Source: Straminergon stramineum (taxonomy: Eukaryota; Streptophyta; Bryopsida; Hypnales; Calliergonaceae). Taken from it: a stretch of 64,000 bases of DNA. Positions within the stretch are counted from its first letter, which is position 1, and the number at the start of each line of letters is the position of its first letter. The notes under the pieces were generated by a model. It did no database searches. It saw only the letters and a program-made list of their open reading frames with translations, and had not been told where the DNA came from. Below, one piece after another: positions 23,743-35,507 of this stretch. Location: assembly GCA_963920665.1 (NCBI GenBank), contig OY987266.1, forward strand, positions 18,836,248 to 18,900,247, written 5' to 3'. The translations under genes were made by a program, and so were the position numbers.

Positions 23743-26154
23743 GTTGCACTCAAAAAATTGCTTTCAATTCGGAAGCTAAAGTTCTAAACAGTCTGCAGAA
23801 GATGGCTTAGGGTTCCACGCGACAGGCAAAAGCAGGCGTCCACCTTTTTAGGGTTCCGTAGTCACGATTGTTGACTGTCACTAGAATGAAGATCTGTGGC
23901 ATCACGATGTTGTATACAACATCATAACGTCCATTCCAATGTCTTGTAAGACATCTAAGAGCCCCAGGTGGCACGCCTTTTTAAACCATTTTTGTCAAAA
24001 TAGATGACAACAACAGTAGTATAATATAATTTAAAAATCTCGGAGGCCTGCCCATGTTTCCATATTTTTTTTATGAGGATGCTTGGAGGCCTACACATGT
24101 TTGCACATTTTTTTTGATTTTATGAGGATGCTTGGAGGCCTACACATGTTTGCATATTTTATTTTATTTTATGAGGATGCTTGGAGGCCTACACATGTTT
24201 GCACATTTTTGTGGATTTTATGAGGATGCTTGGAGGCCTACACATGTTTGCACATTTGAGTTTTTAATAGGAGGCTTGGAGGCTTGCAAATTTTTTTCAT
24301 GAGATTACTTGAAAACAGTAGAGACATTTCAGATGTTACGCATGTTTCCATATTTTTAGTTCAAATGAACATTGTCAATTTGGACACTTTCAATCAATCT
24401 GAGATGTGTTAGTTCGGACATTTTTGGTCCATTCTGTCATTTTAGACATTTGTTTTTGAATGTGGACATAATTAGTGTATGTGGACCTATGAATTTGGAC
24501 CCTTTTATCTTCTTTTGTTATTTCCTAAGACGGATTTGGGATACTACAGAGTGCTCATGTTTGTTTTCTTTAGTGGGATGGATGTTCCTCCTTTTGGGGT
24601 TATTGAATGCTTGGAGGCCTACACATGTTTTCATATTTTTTTGGATTTGGGTGTAGAGGATGTCTCCATTTCTTTTCGAAGTGGGCTTTAAGGGCCTACA
24701 AATTTTTTCCTAGAGGGGCATTAGGAAATTGAAAGCATTTACAGCGCCGGAGATGCTTCCATATTTTCTATTGAAATGAACATGATCAATTTAGACACTC
24801 TCTGTCAATTAAGACATGTTACTTACAACCTCTTGGGTCAGTTTAGGGTCATTTTAGACACGTTCCCGTCGATGCAGACCTCATTACTAAATTGTGTCCT
24901 AGCAATGTGGACATTGGTCATTGCTATTTTTTTTCCTTAGGGGAATTAAAGATGGTGATTCTATTTTGTTTTTTCATTCATGACTAGAATGAAGACTCTT
25001 AAGCTCACCCTTATTTCTTCCATGACATCATCAATTTCCATCAAGAGAAGGAGGTCTATGTTAATTTGCTTGTGCTTTTAGAATTGAATGACCTTAAGTA
25101 CATAAAAGTAGTGGACATCCAGAAGTGCTAGGGGATCTATATATCTTATACCCACAAATATGTTAACAGCTATGTTTTTCGTGCTGCACAGAAATGGAAA
25201 GTAGTCCCGCAAACTCCATCTATTCTATAATGCTTCATTGGTCTGCTAAATGACACACATCATGGGACTTTTTAGTTGCCTCTAGTGAAGAAGAGATCCT
25301 TCTCTTCCCTAGACTAGCAATAGCAACAAAAGTTGGCAATCAATATCTGAAGGAATGGGAAGAGAACCACATAGTCAGCATGAATTGAAGCTCCAGGTTT
25401 CATAGGTGCAAGTCATCATTACATAGAGTAATGTCTAGTCTGACGTTGATGATAGTTTTCAATGTCAAAATTGACTTTTTCCAGATAATTCCTTGTCGAT
25501 TTGGACAAACTGTATCAATTTCAGGATGGTTAATAAAATTAGACTTGTCCATTCGGACACTATGTTTTTAAAGTGATATGATATGGCATTTATCCCGGAT
25601 ATTTGGTATTTCGTACTGTACAATTCATGACATGTATGTGTGCAATTTCAAATATGATGTACATCTAGTACAGTGTCAGAGGAGGTAGTCTTTGTATTTG
25701 GCTTACAATATAATGAGTGAAATGAATGTGCTTGTTTAGGGTCTTCATTTGGGAAGTAGTAGTATCATGGATGCACATGCTGGCATGTTTAGAACAAGGA
25801 TCATGTGTCGAAAAAGAAGTCTACTTTGACTTTCTAGAGTATAGAAAATTGCTTTGGTAGACCACATCCCGTTTGTCCTTCATGTCTATGAAGATGTTTT
25901 TTCCTTGTTTCTGGACATAGTACGTCTTTTACAGTGTCCATGATAGCATTGTGAAGTCAACTATGGCAGGCTTCTGGCAGCTATGTGTACAGCAGTTTGC
26001 CACTTCCAACGTTCAGTTTTGTGATGGTTTTGTGCAAAACCAAAGTCTTAACGTGTTGCATGTGTGTCATTGCATCTTGTTGCAGTAGGAGGGCTTCTTC
26101 AACTTCCTTCCAAGGCTCTTAGCCCTATGTGAAGCTAAAGAAGCATATACAACC
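23743..26154. promoter_or_regulatory. Spacer between the divergent CACTA genes, with a 49-bp tandem repeat
   Basis: This 2.4-kb stretch separates the starts of the two element genes and should hold both promoters. At about 24040-24300 a 49-bp unit containing ATGAGGATGCTTGGAGGCCT and ACACATGTTTGCA is repeated about 4.5 times (starts near 24073, 24122, 24171 and 24220), and a lone half-unit recurs near 24607. GACATT-like motifs are frequent. No gene was recognised. Confidence 0.6.
24040..24300. repeat. 49-bp tandem repeat, about 4.5 copies
   Basis: Successive ATGAGGATGCTTGGAGGCCT starts are spaced exactly 49 bp at 24073, 24122, 24171 and 24220; the flanking units on each side are more diverged. 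Differences are concentrated in the T-rich half of the unit. Confidence 0.85.
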
Positions 26155-29100
26155 ATGGTGCGTGAAGCCCTGCTACGAGGGGCCCGAATTAGAATCAACC
26201 ACGATGGTCGAGTTCTCCGCCACATTCCCGTGTCAGACCTCATCCTTCAAACAGAGTTGAGGGTGGCAACGGAGATGGATTTGTAGAATTATCGTTGCCC
26301 TTGCCGGACCTGTCATGGAGGGCCACGCCGTGCCATAGACACTATTAGAAAACATCTTTGTGAGAGGGGTCGAGATGACTTCCTTATGAAGTCGATGGTC
26401 GGAGGGGACCCTCCAAATGGTTATCCTCATAATGGCATTTGGGTAGAAGACCAAGCTTATGGTGACGATGTCATTGACAATGACGTAGATATTGAAGGCA
26501 ACAACATTGGCGTTGCAGACAACATCCAAGACATTGAAATGGAGGATCACAATGTTGGCTTCGTACCACATGACGAAGACAATGCAATGGATGTTGGACA
26601 TGATGTTGAACGGCAAGTCTTAGAGGCTTTTGATCGTGGAGACACATTGCATGCAGCTACCATGGCATCTGAGCCCATCCTTGAGTCCATAGAGGCGGAT
26701 GAAGAAGATGATAGAGTGGATAATATGGAACGTCTGTACGAGCATGCCACCACCCCAGTGTACTTGGATGCAACTTGTAGTATTCTCTCAACCACCATCA
26801 TCATCATGAATATGTGTGCAGTCTTTCATGTGAGTAACAAGTTTGCGGATGAATTGTTGCAGTATTTGTCATTGGACTTGCTACCACAAGGCAATAACAT
26901 GCCAAGTAGCCATTATGAGGCTAAGAAGATGATGAAGAAGTTGGGCCTAGAGTACAACAACATCCACGCTTGCCCAAGTGGATGTGTGCTATATGAGGCA
27001 GAGCATGCAGAGCTGAGCACTTGTCCTAAGTGCACTAAATCATGATGGTTGGAAGGCTCAAATTCCATACCAGCGAGAGTAATTCGGCATTTTCCCTTGA
27101 TTCCAAGGTTGAGACGCATGTTTCGATCTTCAGAGTTGGCCCAGATGTTGACCGGTTGGACGAAGCATGTCAGTGAAGATGGCATCATGCGTTCAGTGGT
27201 GGATAGCCCCGCTTGGAAGCATGTCAATTCAGACACTATCTTTGCCAACTTTGGTGCTGAAGACAAGAATTTACGTCTGGCATTGGCATTGGATGGCGTG
27301 AACCCTTTCAAATTGAGCAACACCACTTGGTCTACATGGCCCGTGCTCATATTGATTTATAACTTTGAGCCATGGTTTGTAACTAAGAAGTTCTTTATTT
27401 CATTAAGCATTCTCATTTCAGGGAAACATTTCCCAACTTCGAAGAACTTGGATGTGTTTTTGTGACCACTACTTCGGGAGCTACATGCCCTTTGGCAAGG
27501 GGTTGCAGCGCAAGATTTCTCTAAACCTGCAGGTTCAAGGCAATTCATCATGCGGGGGTTGTTGTTGTGGACTATATCTGATTTTCTAGCGTACGGCCTC
27601 ATCTCCGGTCTTTGTTGCAAGGGTTATAGAGGATGTCCAGATTGTGGACCTCAGACAGATTCTAGAATGGCGCGGACGGGTGATGTCCGCGCAGATCGAA
27701 GTGTAAGAGGGTCCAAGATTGTTTATGGTGGCATACGCAGGTATTTACGTCGTAATCATCCATACCGTCGGAATCTTTGGTTCAATGGTTGCACAGAGCA
27801 TCGTGGTAGACCAGCTCGAATGACCGGTTCAGACGTCGTCCGATATGCTGCATTGCGGCAATCATATCTGGATTTGGGTGGGAAAGAAGATGGACCAGAC
27901 GACCCGGTTCGTTTTACTGGGGTGAAAAGGCTTTCTGCTTTATACGAACTTGACTACTTTCAGGTGAGCATTTTATAGCTTCTATAACTTAGGTTGTACG
28001 GTGACGCACTTGTGATGTAAATTCCGATGTTGTAGACGTCGTAGGTGTGCAGAGTTGTACTCTGTGTCTAACAATGAAGATGTCCACTTCTGCAGCATCT
28101 TCTGGAACGGCACATTTTGGACGTCATGCACTGTGAGAAGAATTTGTGCGAGAATATAGTGAAGACGCTTCTTGCTATGAATGACAGCCCTGGAAGTCGA
28201 GTTGATGCACAAGAGTTGGGGATTCGCGAAGAAATTTGGCTATAAGATCCACGTCGTCGACAAGATGATTTTTACATGCCCCATGTGCCTTACATCATGA
28301 CCCCAGAAGAGCGAACGGAATTCATGGACATTATATGCAAAATTTGCACCCCAACAAACTACGTGGGGTCCATTCACAAACGATTCCAAGATGGAAGACT
28401 TCAGTACATGAAGACACATGACTACCACGTGCTTATGCAACAAGTGAGCCACACAATCCCATGGTAGTTGTTATAAGTGAATGCTGTCTACACAACCCAC
28501 CAATGCAAACGTCTAGAAAATCCACCAGTGGGCTCATGATGAGCATGCTTTGTCCATGATACTGTTGTAGTAGACACTGTGTTGGAAGCGTTGTTGTCTG
28601 TTACAACACTCAACTGGATAGACTGTGTCTGATTGTGCTAGTTGAATAGACATAGAGCTTGTCCATTTCAGTGAAAACTTTCCTGTTAGACGCCTATGGT
28701 TGAAGTGGAAGCCTTCAATTAGCTGATGTAGGTCACATAATAGGCCACATGTCTTTAATGAAGTAATTTATGTTGCATGTAGATTTTACCGGTGGCAGTC
28801 CGAAACATCTTGGACGAGAACGTGAGACTAGCTATTATAAAAATTAGCAGAGTCTTCCAACGACTATGTAAAAAAGAAATCAGAGAGGCAGACAAAGATG
28901 ACGTCATGGATGATGTGATCATGGCAATATGCTTGTTGGAAAAGGAGTTTCCAACAACTTTTTTGAACATCATGACACATCTTCCAGTACACCTTGTGCA
29001 ACAATTATTTGTATGTGGACCAGTGCATTGCAAATGGATGTATCCTATAGAACGGTACATGAAGACACTCAAAGATTATGTCCGCACGTATGCCCGACCA

Positions 29101-30471
29101 AAAGGCAGCATAGAAGAAGGATATCCCAATGAAGACACTCTTGGCTTTTGCACGGAGTACATGAAAGATTTTCGAGGAACGCAGCACTGGGTATGGGACG
29201 CAGAAGAAGACCCCATCATGAATGATGAGGTCATACGGAGCAAGGCACCAAAGAAGCGCCCCATGTCAGATGAATTACGTTTGTTGGTACATGCATTTGT
29301 CATTGACAATGCCGCGTGCTTGGAGTCTTGGCGCGAGTAAGTTGAACAAAGTCAATCATGATGTTCTTGTGTCAATTGTGATGTTGTCTCTGTCCTATCC
29401 ATGTGTTTGACAAGATACTTAGCATTGTCGAGGAATGTCTAATGTCTGAATGCTTTTAGGGCATCCTAGATTCCTTTCATCATTGTCTTGCATATTAGTA
29501 ATTGGAATTTATTACCAATGCTCTTGGATACGGCGTTAGTTTCAATGTGGGTGTTTCTCACTAAACATATGCCAACTTTTTGCACTTCATATTGGAGATC
29601 TTTTTAAAATATGTAGAGGGTTGATTCCATGAATAGGGAGTACATTGAGGCAAGGAGTCAAAGATGGGAGCAGCGCGAAGAGTTTCGTCGGCGTTCAAGG
29701 CATTCACATCCTCGGAGAACTGTCCAGTATCCTCAAGAATTGAGTGACTTCCCCCCTTTCATGCAGTGGTTGACATCTACCGTGAAAGAAGCAGAGCGTT
29801 CTAGACGTCATGTTCAGCAAGATGTGTTGCAGTACTCGCAACCCCCTCAACGAAATGCAACATCACATCATCAAATGTATTGTCATGGTATGCATCTGCG
29901 CGTCCGTAGTGCGGAAGGTGGTCTTGTTACACAAGATTCATGTGTTGTTGCATCTTTTCGCCGGCAATGTCGTTGGGGTCTTTTGAACGGGAGGCCTCGT
30001 GAAGTTTCACAGGAGTATGTAGGATACATTGAGGAAATATTGGTTTTAGATTACCGAAATCATTGTGTTACCATCCTGCTTTGCGATTGGGTGCGTGGGG
30101 CTCGAGACGCTCGTTTTCCAAGTATTGAACGGGACCGGTACGGCTTTAGTGTGGCAAACTTCAATAACATGGACGGGCAGGTCCATGCTGATTCATTTGC
30201 CTTTCCACTTCATTGCCAACAAGTGTTTTTCTCAGATGATCGGCATCGACGAGGGTGGAAAGTAGTGTGCCGAACTGTTGTTAGAGGAAGATGTGGAGCA
30301 ATCCACTTTGATGAAGACACTCCAGACATTCTGCAATTGCGAAACGATGGTGACTTTGCTGGCTTGCAGCCAGTGGCAGCTGAATCAGACCCTATTAGAC
30401 ATCCCATGGATGTCGAAGAAGACGTTAGAGACATCCTTGGAAACAATGTTGTGTCCGACGATGAAGCTTGA
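26155..30471 (+). pseudogene. tnp2: CACTA tnp2-type transposase gene, four exons, four nonsense codons
   Basis: Exons 26155-27963, 28096-28443, 28783-29336 and 29619-30471 join in phase through GT-AG introns of 132, 339 and 282 bp. In-frame stops lie at 26284 (TAG), 27043 (TGA), 27463 (TGA) and 28243 (TAA); there is no frameshift. In order: a transposase-associated segment with CPC-x2-C and an HLxxRG pattern; the tnp2 core with HACPSGCVLYEAEHAELSTC, WKHV, LALALDGVNPF, TWSTWPVLILIYN, LLWTISDFLAYG and ILDVMHCEKNLCEN; then the DUF4218 part (HLPVHLVQQLFVCGPVHCKW, MYPIERYMKTLK) and the DUF4216-like part (YGFSVANFNN, QVFFSDDRHRRGWKVV). This is the catalytic transposase that would cut the element ends. 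Both TGA codons sit where CGA (Arg) is expected. A readthrough protein would be about 1,190 residues. Confidence 0.88.
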
Positions 30472-31651
30472 TTGACATTGTCCCTGGTACACGTAGCATG
30501 GGGTCGTCTAACACATAGACGTCTGCGCGGACATCATGAGAATACCGTAGACGATATGTATGTCTTATTGCATATTTTAGTGCATGTTTCAGTGCTCCCA
30601 AAACATTCATATGACATTGCCAATTTGCATTGAAGGTGCCTCATGTGAACCCTCTACGCAATGCACGTCTTTGTAGTTTCCCACATCATCATGCTCCTCC
30701 ATGCCACTTGTTCTTATAACTTTTGTATTAGACTATTAAGAGCACTCATGAACCTTTCCCTATGGAAATTTATAGTTGGAAATCATCTTCCATGGTGAAC
30801 ACCCTAAACATCATAGTAAAGTTTCATGCTTTAGACACTGCATAAGCTAAATTCTTGTAAATTCAATGCACGTCATCTCAGACAAACATACCTTATGTTG
30901 AAGTGCACATGTGCAAGACAATGAAGACTGCCATGCCCCATTGAATGTCTTAGGGAATGTTCGTATTGCCTTATCCTAATCTCATCATCAACATCCTCTT
31001 GTCTCATGTGCCTCAATGTAAATACCCGAATATTAATAGGAAGATCACCCTCAACGCCAATAGGTCCTCTGAGACATCATTTACAACATTAAACGTCTAT
31101 GTGGATGTCTTTTGGGACGTCTTGAAGTTGCTCATGGCATTCCAGAGAAGGCCATCAGAATGGTTGAACTAAGAATTTGTTGATGTGGCAATGTCTGCCA
31201 AGTCAGCATATTGTTTGCCACGTCAGCATATTATTTGCCACGTCATCTACCACGTCATCACTTTTTAACATACCCTGCCCAAAAAATGCTGCCCAACTCT
31301 TTTTTTCAAGCGGGTAGCGTTGTTATTTAAAAATATAATAATGTAAATGAAAATGACCCACGGTCAAAGTGGGTCCCCACTGCTGATGTGTCAAATATTG
31401 TTTTTTCAGACAACCATTTGAACATGATGATGTCAGGCACCATCTCAACGTCAAAGTGGATGCAAATAGCAACACCACCATGTTTTTTCACGCGAATTTC
31501 CCTTTTTCATCTCCAACATCCACTTCAACTCCTAGTAGACGTAGAGATGTACAAGAAGACATGTCGACACCAAGTTGGACATAAAGTGTCCAGGCCTTAG
31601 ACAGGAGCATGTCAACGCCCGACACCAAAAAAAACATAATTTCTTCCTGTG
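30472..31651. promoter_or_regulatory. CACTA right subterminal and terminal region
   Basis: Downstream of the transposase gene, rich in GACGTC/GACATC/GATGTC motifs in both orientations (clusters at 30490-30530, 31070-31120 and 31425-31570). It also has a repeated CACGTCAGCATATTATTTGC block near 31200-31250. Inside the end lies GTCGGGCG on the inward strand, echoing the left palindrome. The terminus is TTTCTTCCTGTG at 31640-31651. Confidence 0.6.
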
Positions 31652-31654
31652 TTG
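31652..31654. repeat. CACTA target site duplication, right copy (TTG)
   Basis: Exact match to 17409-17411 on the far side of the element; LINE coding sequence resumes immediately after it. Confidence 0.9.
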
Positions 31655-32844
31655 TCGTGGCTGTGGAGCGTTCCTTAACTGCTCTAAAGAATTCAGCTGA
31701 AACCCTGTCCCCCGCATGTTTCCATCTTATCTTGGCTCTGGCTCTTACTCTAGCCACTTTTTTGCTCTCTACCTGTTGTGTCGCCAAGCGCGCCTTCATG
31801 AAGCGGTTTTGGGCAGCAGGGCTGTCTTGGTTAGAATCTAGTTCCAGCGCTGCCCTCTCCATCTCCGTTTTAGCAGTTTGCTCCTCCGCTCTGAAGGCTA
31901 TCGCTTTGTTTTTGCAGTACGCCCTGTACGATTTAGTCGCCGCTTTGAGTTTGCCGAAAAATGGAGTGTCTTGTGGGCAGGATTTCCACACCTTGTGGAT
32001 CAACCCCTTGGCTTCATCCAGCCATTGTGTGGACATTTTCCATCTGCTGCAACGGCTTGCTCCTCCTTCCAATTGCAGGATGGCCTCCACCGGGTTGTGA
32101 TCAAACCATGCACAGTCCCCTCTAATTGCATATTTCATGATTTTCGCTATAGGTTCCCCTGTATTGCCTAATTTCATGTAGCATCTATCTAAACGGGCTA
32201 AGACCTGTTTGCCATCCCAACGGAAGTTGTCCCAACTAAACTTGAGGCTTCCTGGGGGTCCTTGGGTGGTCTACCACTCCTAAATGTTGTTTTAATGCGT
32301 TGAAGGTTGCTCTTTCGTTGCTGGAAATTAGACGTCCACATGGGTTGGTTTTATCCTGTCTTGACTCCACCATGTTGAAATCCCCCATTAGAATCCACCT
32401 GTACTCTCTGGGCAGATTTTCCAGTAGCTCTTCCCACAGGTGTACTCGTCCTTGCGGGTCATTCAGGGCGTAGATATTTACTACACCGAAGTCACCACCT
32501 GGGAGGCCCTTCAGGATGAACCAGTGGGCTCTGTTGCTCATCACGCTGCTTGAGTTGTGAATCGCTGATCTCCAACGTGGTGTGACGAAGGTGGCAATGC
32601 CACCTTTTCCTGCACCTGGGCCTCTAGGTGCATTCCCATAGCCTCGACTTGCTTCAATAACCCACGAAGCGGCTCCTGGCCAGAGTCTCCTTCCCAGGTT
32701 TTCTGCAGCGGCGCTCCGCAGCTTATGTTCCTGGATGTAGAGAATGTCGATAGTTGGGATCCCTCGAATGTAGTGCTGAAGGGTTGGGATTGAGGCCGGG
32801 TCATTGAGCCCTTGCACATTCAATGAAATAATTTTCAACATCAT
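31655..32844 (-). pseudogene. LINE ORF2, proximal part: endonuclease and linker
   Basis: It starts with ATGATG at 32844, overlapping the ORF1 stop as TAATG. The apurinic-type endonuclease blocks are present: LNVQGLND, YIQEHKL (metal-binding Glu), VVNIYALNDP, MGDFNMVE (catalytic GDFN), then, after a one-base frameshift near 32240-32262, FSWDNFRWDGKQVLARLDR and a terminal FDHNP where SDHxP is usual. A charged, Ala/Arg-rich linker follows to the CACTA insertion point. The endonuclease would nick the target to prime reverse transcription. The frameshift and the altered SDH motif mark it as dead. Confidence 0.85.
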
Positions 32845-35066
32845 TATCTTGTGTATGTTTTGGGGGATGGATTCCTTTTAGCGTCCCCTCCGCTTTGGCG
32901 TGATGTCGTTTGAAATCCCCACCTGTCAAGACTTATTTGTGGAAGGTGGTTGGGATGTTCTTCTGGTTGGATTTCTCTGGCTCCTGATCCTTTCGCCCTC
33001 GCTGCAGCTCTCAGGCTTCGTCCCAACGAGGCTCCTAACTGATCCCCATGGTTAATTGTAGTTTGGGGTGTAGTTCGGTTTGTTGTTAGTAGCCGAAGGT
33101 GGCGAAACACCCGGGCGTTGTCCTCATCTTCTCTTGCCCTGTATGATCTCGTGGCAAATTCTGGAGAATCGGAGCTGGAGCTGGGGGCGTTGTAGGCCTC
33201 GCTTACTCCTCTGTGCTTAGGGCCTGAAATGGCCTCCGCTGTCAAGGTTGCTGTTACTTCCCGACTCGCCTCACCTGGTGTAGGAGGAGGGAGGGCTGCC
33301 ATTTGGGCATCGAGGAACTCCTCCGACTCTTGGAATGCGAGGAGATCTTCTATCGCTTCAGCGTCCTCCTCTGACTCCAACTCCGAGTCTACGCTTGGCT
33401 GGAAGAAGATTCGGTTGGTTGGATTTGGCATAACCTCGAGCAGCCTCAGGGTTTTCTCGGCTGGTTCTAATCCTACTGCGAGGGTTGCTGTCGTCGATTG
33501 AAGCTCCTCCTACGCTAGGGCGAGCGGTGGATGGGGTTGTGGGTTTAGTGACCCACGGGTCTCCGCTCCTTCGATGCAATTTACTTCACCGGGTTTCGAG
33601 GGAGGCTGTGTCTCTGCGTGCTGTTCATGGGCTTCTTCCTGTGTTGGTGGTTGTAGCTGAAGGAGTCCTCGATCTTTGCTGTTTGGTTGTCCTCCGCTGG
33701 ACAGCTCCCCTGCTGCCATTTCCGCTTGAATCACTACTTCCAGCATCTCGTAGTCGTCAATGTGCAGTGGGAATTGATGTGGTTGAAGCGGTGGCGAGGG
33801 TGGGGGTGTAGGTGGGGGCGGGAGTGGGGTTGGGAATTGCCTCGTCTGCCGCCCTATGACTCCCTGGTGAGTTTCTCTTGACTCTGGTGTCGAGATCGAG
33901 GGTGGTCCCATCGTGGGTCCCTGTTCGATTATGGATTCAGATGACTCCTGTGTCGCTAAGGTATACTAGAAGTCCATAGGCTGAGGCGAGTCCATTTGTG
34001 GGGTCTGTGCTTCCATGGAGGCTCCGCCTTGCAGTGTTTGCGCCGGGCTGGATTGTGCTCGTGTGTGCCGTGGCTCCCATTGCTGCTTCCCCCTGCTTCC
34101 TCCCCTCTGATCCCGTTTATACTTGGCTCTAGGTTTAGGTGACTTCTTCCAGCGACGTACAACCATCGTGAACTCTGGCTCCGAGCTTTCCTGTTCTGGC
34201 TCCTGCTTGTCGTCTGCCTCGTGGTTGCTCCCCGTACTGTTGGTGGTGTATCTAGGCGGAGGGTACTATTCTGAGGTTTTGTGTCGCGGTCCCATCGGTT
34301 GGTTGCCTTGAGGGCAGTTTGATTGAGAGTGTGAATATGCATAGCATAGTGCGCACCTTATCTCATTGTCTTCATAGTTCACTAGCACCTCGATTAGCTC
34401 TCATGATATGCAAGTTACATCAAGAGAGGAGATGAGGGCCTTGCCTGGTTGCAGGGCGACCTTGAACCTCGGGTCACCATGTGTGCCCCCCACATGATCC
34501 ACCGCCACCACTTTACCAATGAACTCCGCCATTTCCTAGGAATAATCCATCAGCTCCAGTGGCAAGAAACTAAACGAAATCCACTGTGGCGTAAACGCCG
34601 GTGGTGGGTGCCTTGGATCGAATCCTGGGACCCAGTTTTGGAGGATCAGATGTCCTAATCCCATTTTAAGTGGGGACAGCTGAACAACTCTTTCAGCGCT
34701 CTTACTGGAATCTAACTTAATGTAAGCGTAGCCACACCCTACCTCTCTTGCTAAGCTAATTGCATCCACCCGCATTGCACGCTTTAATTCTTTTAACCAG
34801 AACTCAAACCTGGGGCTTGGCGACGCGTCACCACTCCAGCTCGCTATCACCACATGATGTTTGAGGTACTCTGCTTGTTGTCGTACTGCCGGACCGTTGA
34901 AAGCCGCTGCAGGGATAACGTATCGCAGGCGCAGAAGCTCCCCCGCATGGTTCCTGAAAGTTCCGGGCGCCAGCCTCTCTCCTGTCTGTCCTTCCGCCCG
35001 CTTCCATTGGCTGGGACTGGAGTTGGCAGCTTCTCTACAGTTTTGTTTGTCGCCATTCTCTCTCAT
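32842..35066 (-). pseudogene. LINE ORF1 (RNA-binding, CCHC knuckle)
   Basis: A single frame of about 740 codons with stops only at 34536 (TAG), 34401 (TGA), 34266 (TAG), 33966 (TAG) and 33510 (TAG) before the natural TAA at 32842-32844; no indel shifts the frame. The N-terminal part has the mixed alpha/beta look of the plant LINE DUF4283 region. It is followed by a perfect CX2CX4HX4C zinc knuckle (CALCYAYSHSQSNC) near 34330-34375, a long Gln/Ser/Pro-rich segment with a run of Pro-Thr-Pro, and an acidic then Arg-rich tail. ORF1 proteins coat LINE RNA. The ATG at 35066 is the first in frame after the 5' leader. Confidence 0.75.
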
Positions 35067-35507
35067 ACGCCCGGCCTTTGCGGGTTCCTACTGCCACTGC
35101 TTGTCGTTCTTGTCACGCTCCACCTATGGTCGCTGCAGCACCGCGCGGTAGTCTCTGGTGGCCATCCTAGGGTTAGGGTACCGGTGCAATATCTTCCAGC
35201 TGGATGAGCGGTCTGCAACGAACCGCCTATCAATCGCAAGGTAGAACTTGAACGCAGCTGTTAGAATGATCTTCGCACTGTGCCCAGCTACATCGGTGGA
35301 TCAACCATCGATCGAAGCTAAAGCGGGACGTGTCGTCGTAGACTCGCCGCTTGCGCCTCCCACCGCGACCCCCTCCAACCTCCAGAAATCTCACCCGGTG
35401 CAATCTGAATGCTTGGACGGACAGGTCATCCCCATGTTTGGAAAGGTCTTAACTTATCCCTTATCCCTTGTTAGATTAGATGCTTGCAGGAGGGACTTAT
35501 AAAACCC

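Larger units (their letters stand above)
17412..31651. mobile_element. CACTA (En/Spm) DNA transposon, 14.24 kb, nested in the LINE
   Basis: The left end reads CACTAGAAGAAAAC inward; the right end, on the other strand, reads CACAGGAAGAAATT. The two are flanked by TTG duplications. The right terminus thus carries CACAG, not CACTA. Inside are a tnp2-type transposase gene (plus strand, 26155-30471), a Transposase_24-like gene (minus strand, 19010-23742), long subterminal regions dense in GACGTC/GACATC-like motifs, and two internal tandem repeat blocks. The genes are divergent, with about 2.4 kb between their starts. The transposase gene has four stops, so the copy is not autonomous, though it could in principle be mobilised in trans. 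Confidence 0.92.
14205..35507 (-). mobile_element. L1-type non-LTR retrotransposon (LINE), about 7.06 kb, split by a CACTA element
   Basis: The element reads on the minus strand. The 3' end carries a 17-base A-tail (T-run 14201-14217), and the 5' end is at 35507 next to the second copy of the 14-bp target duplication. Subtracting the 14,240-bp CACTA and its 3-bp duplication leaves about 7.06 kb, full length for a plant L1. In transcription order: a 5' leader of about 440 bp, ORF1 (35066-32842) with a CCHC knuckle, ORF2 with endonuclease, reverse transcriptase and a C-terminal zf-RVT segment (32844-31655 and 17408-14323), then a 3' untranslated region of about 100 bp. There is no RNase H domain. 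Both frames are degraded mainly by nonsense codons, so the copy is inactive but structurally complete. Confidence 0.9.

Noticed and set aside
17412..31651. Treating the large insert as an LTR retrotransposon or Helitron
   Set aside because: No long terminal repeats, integrase, or RepHel features; the ends, 3-bp duplication and tnp2 domain fit CACTA.
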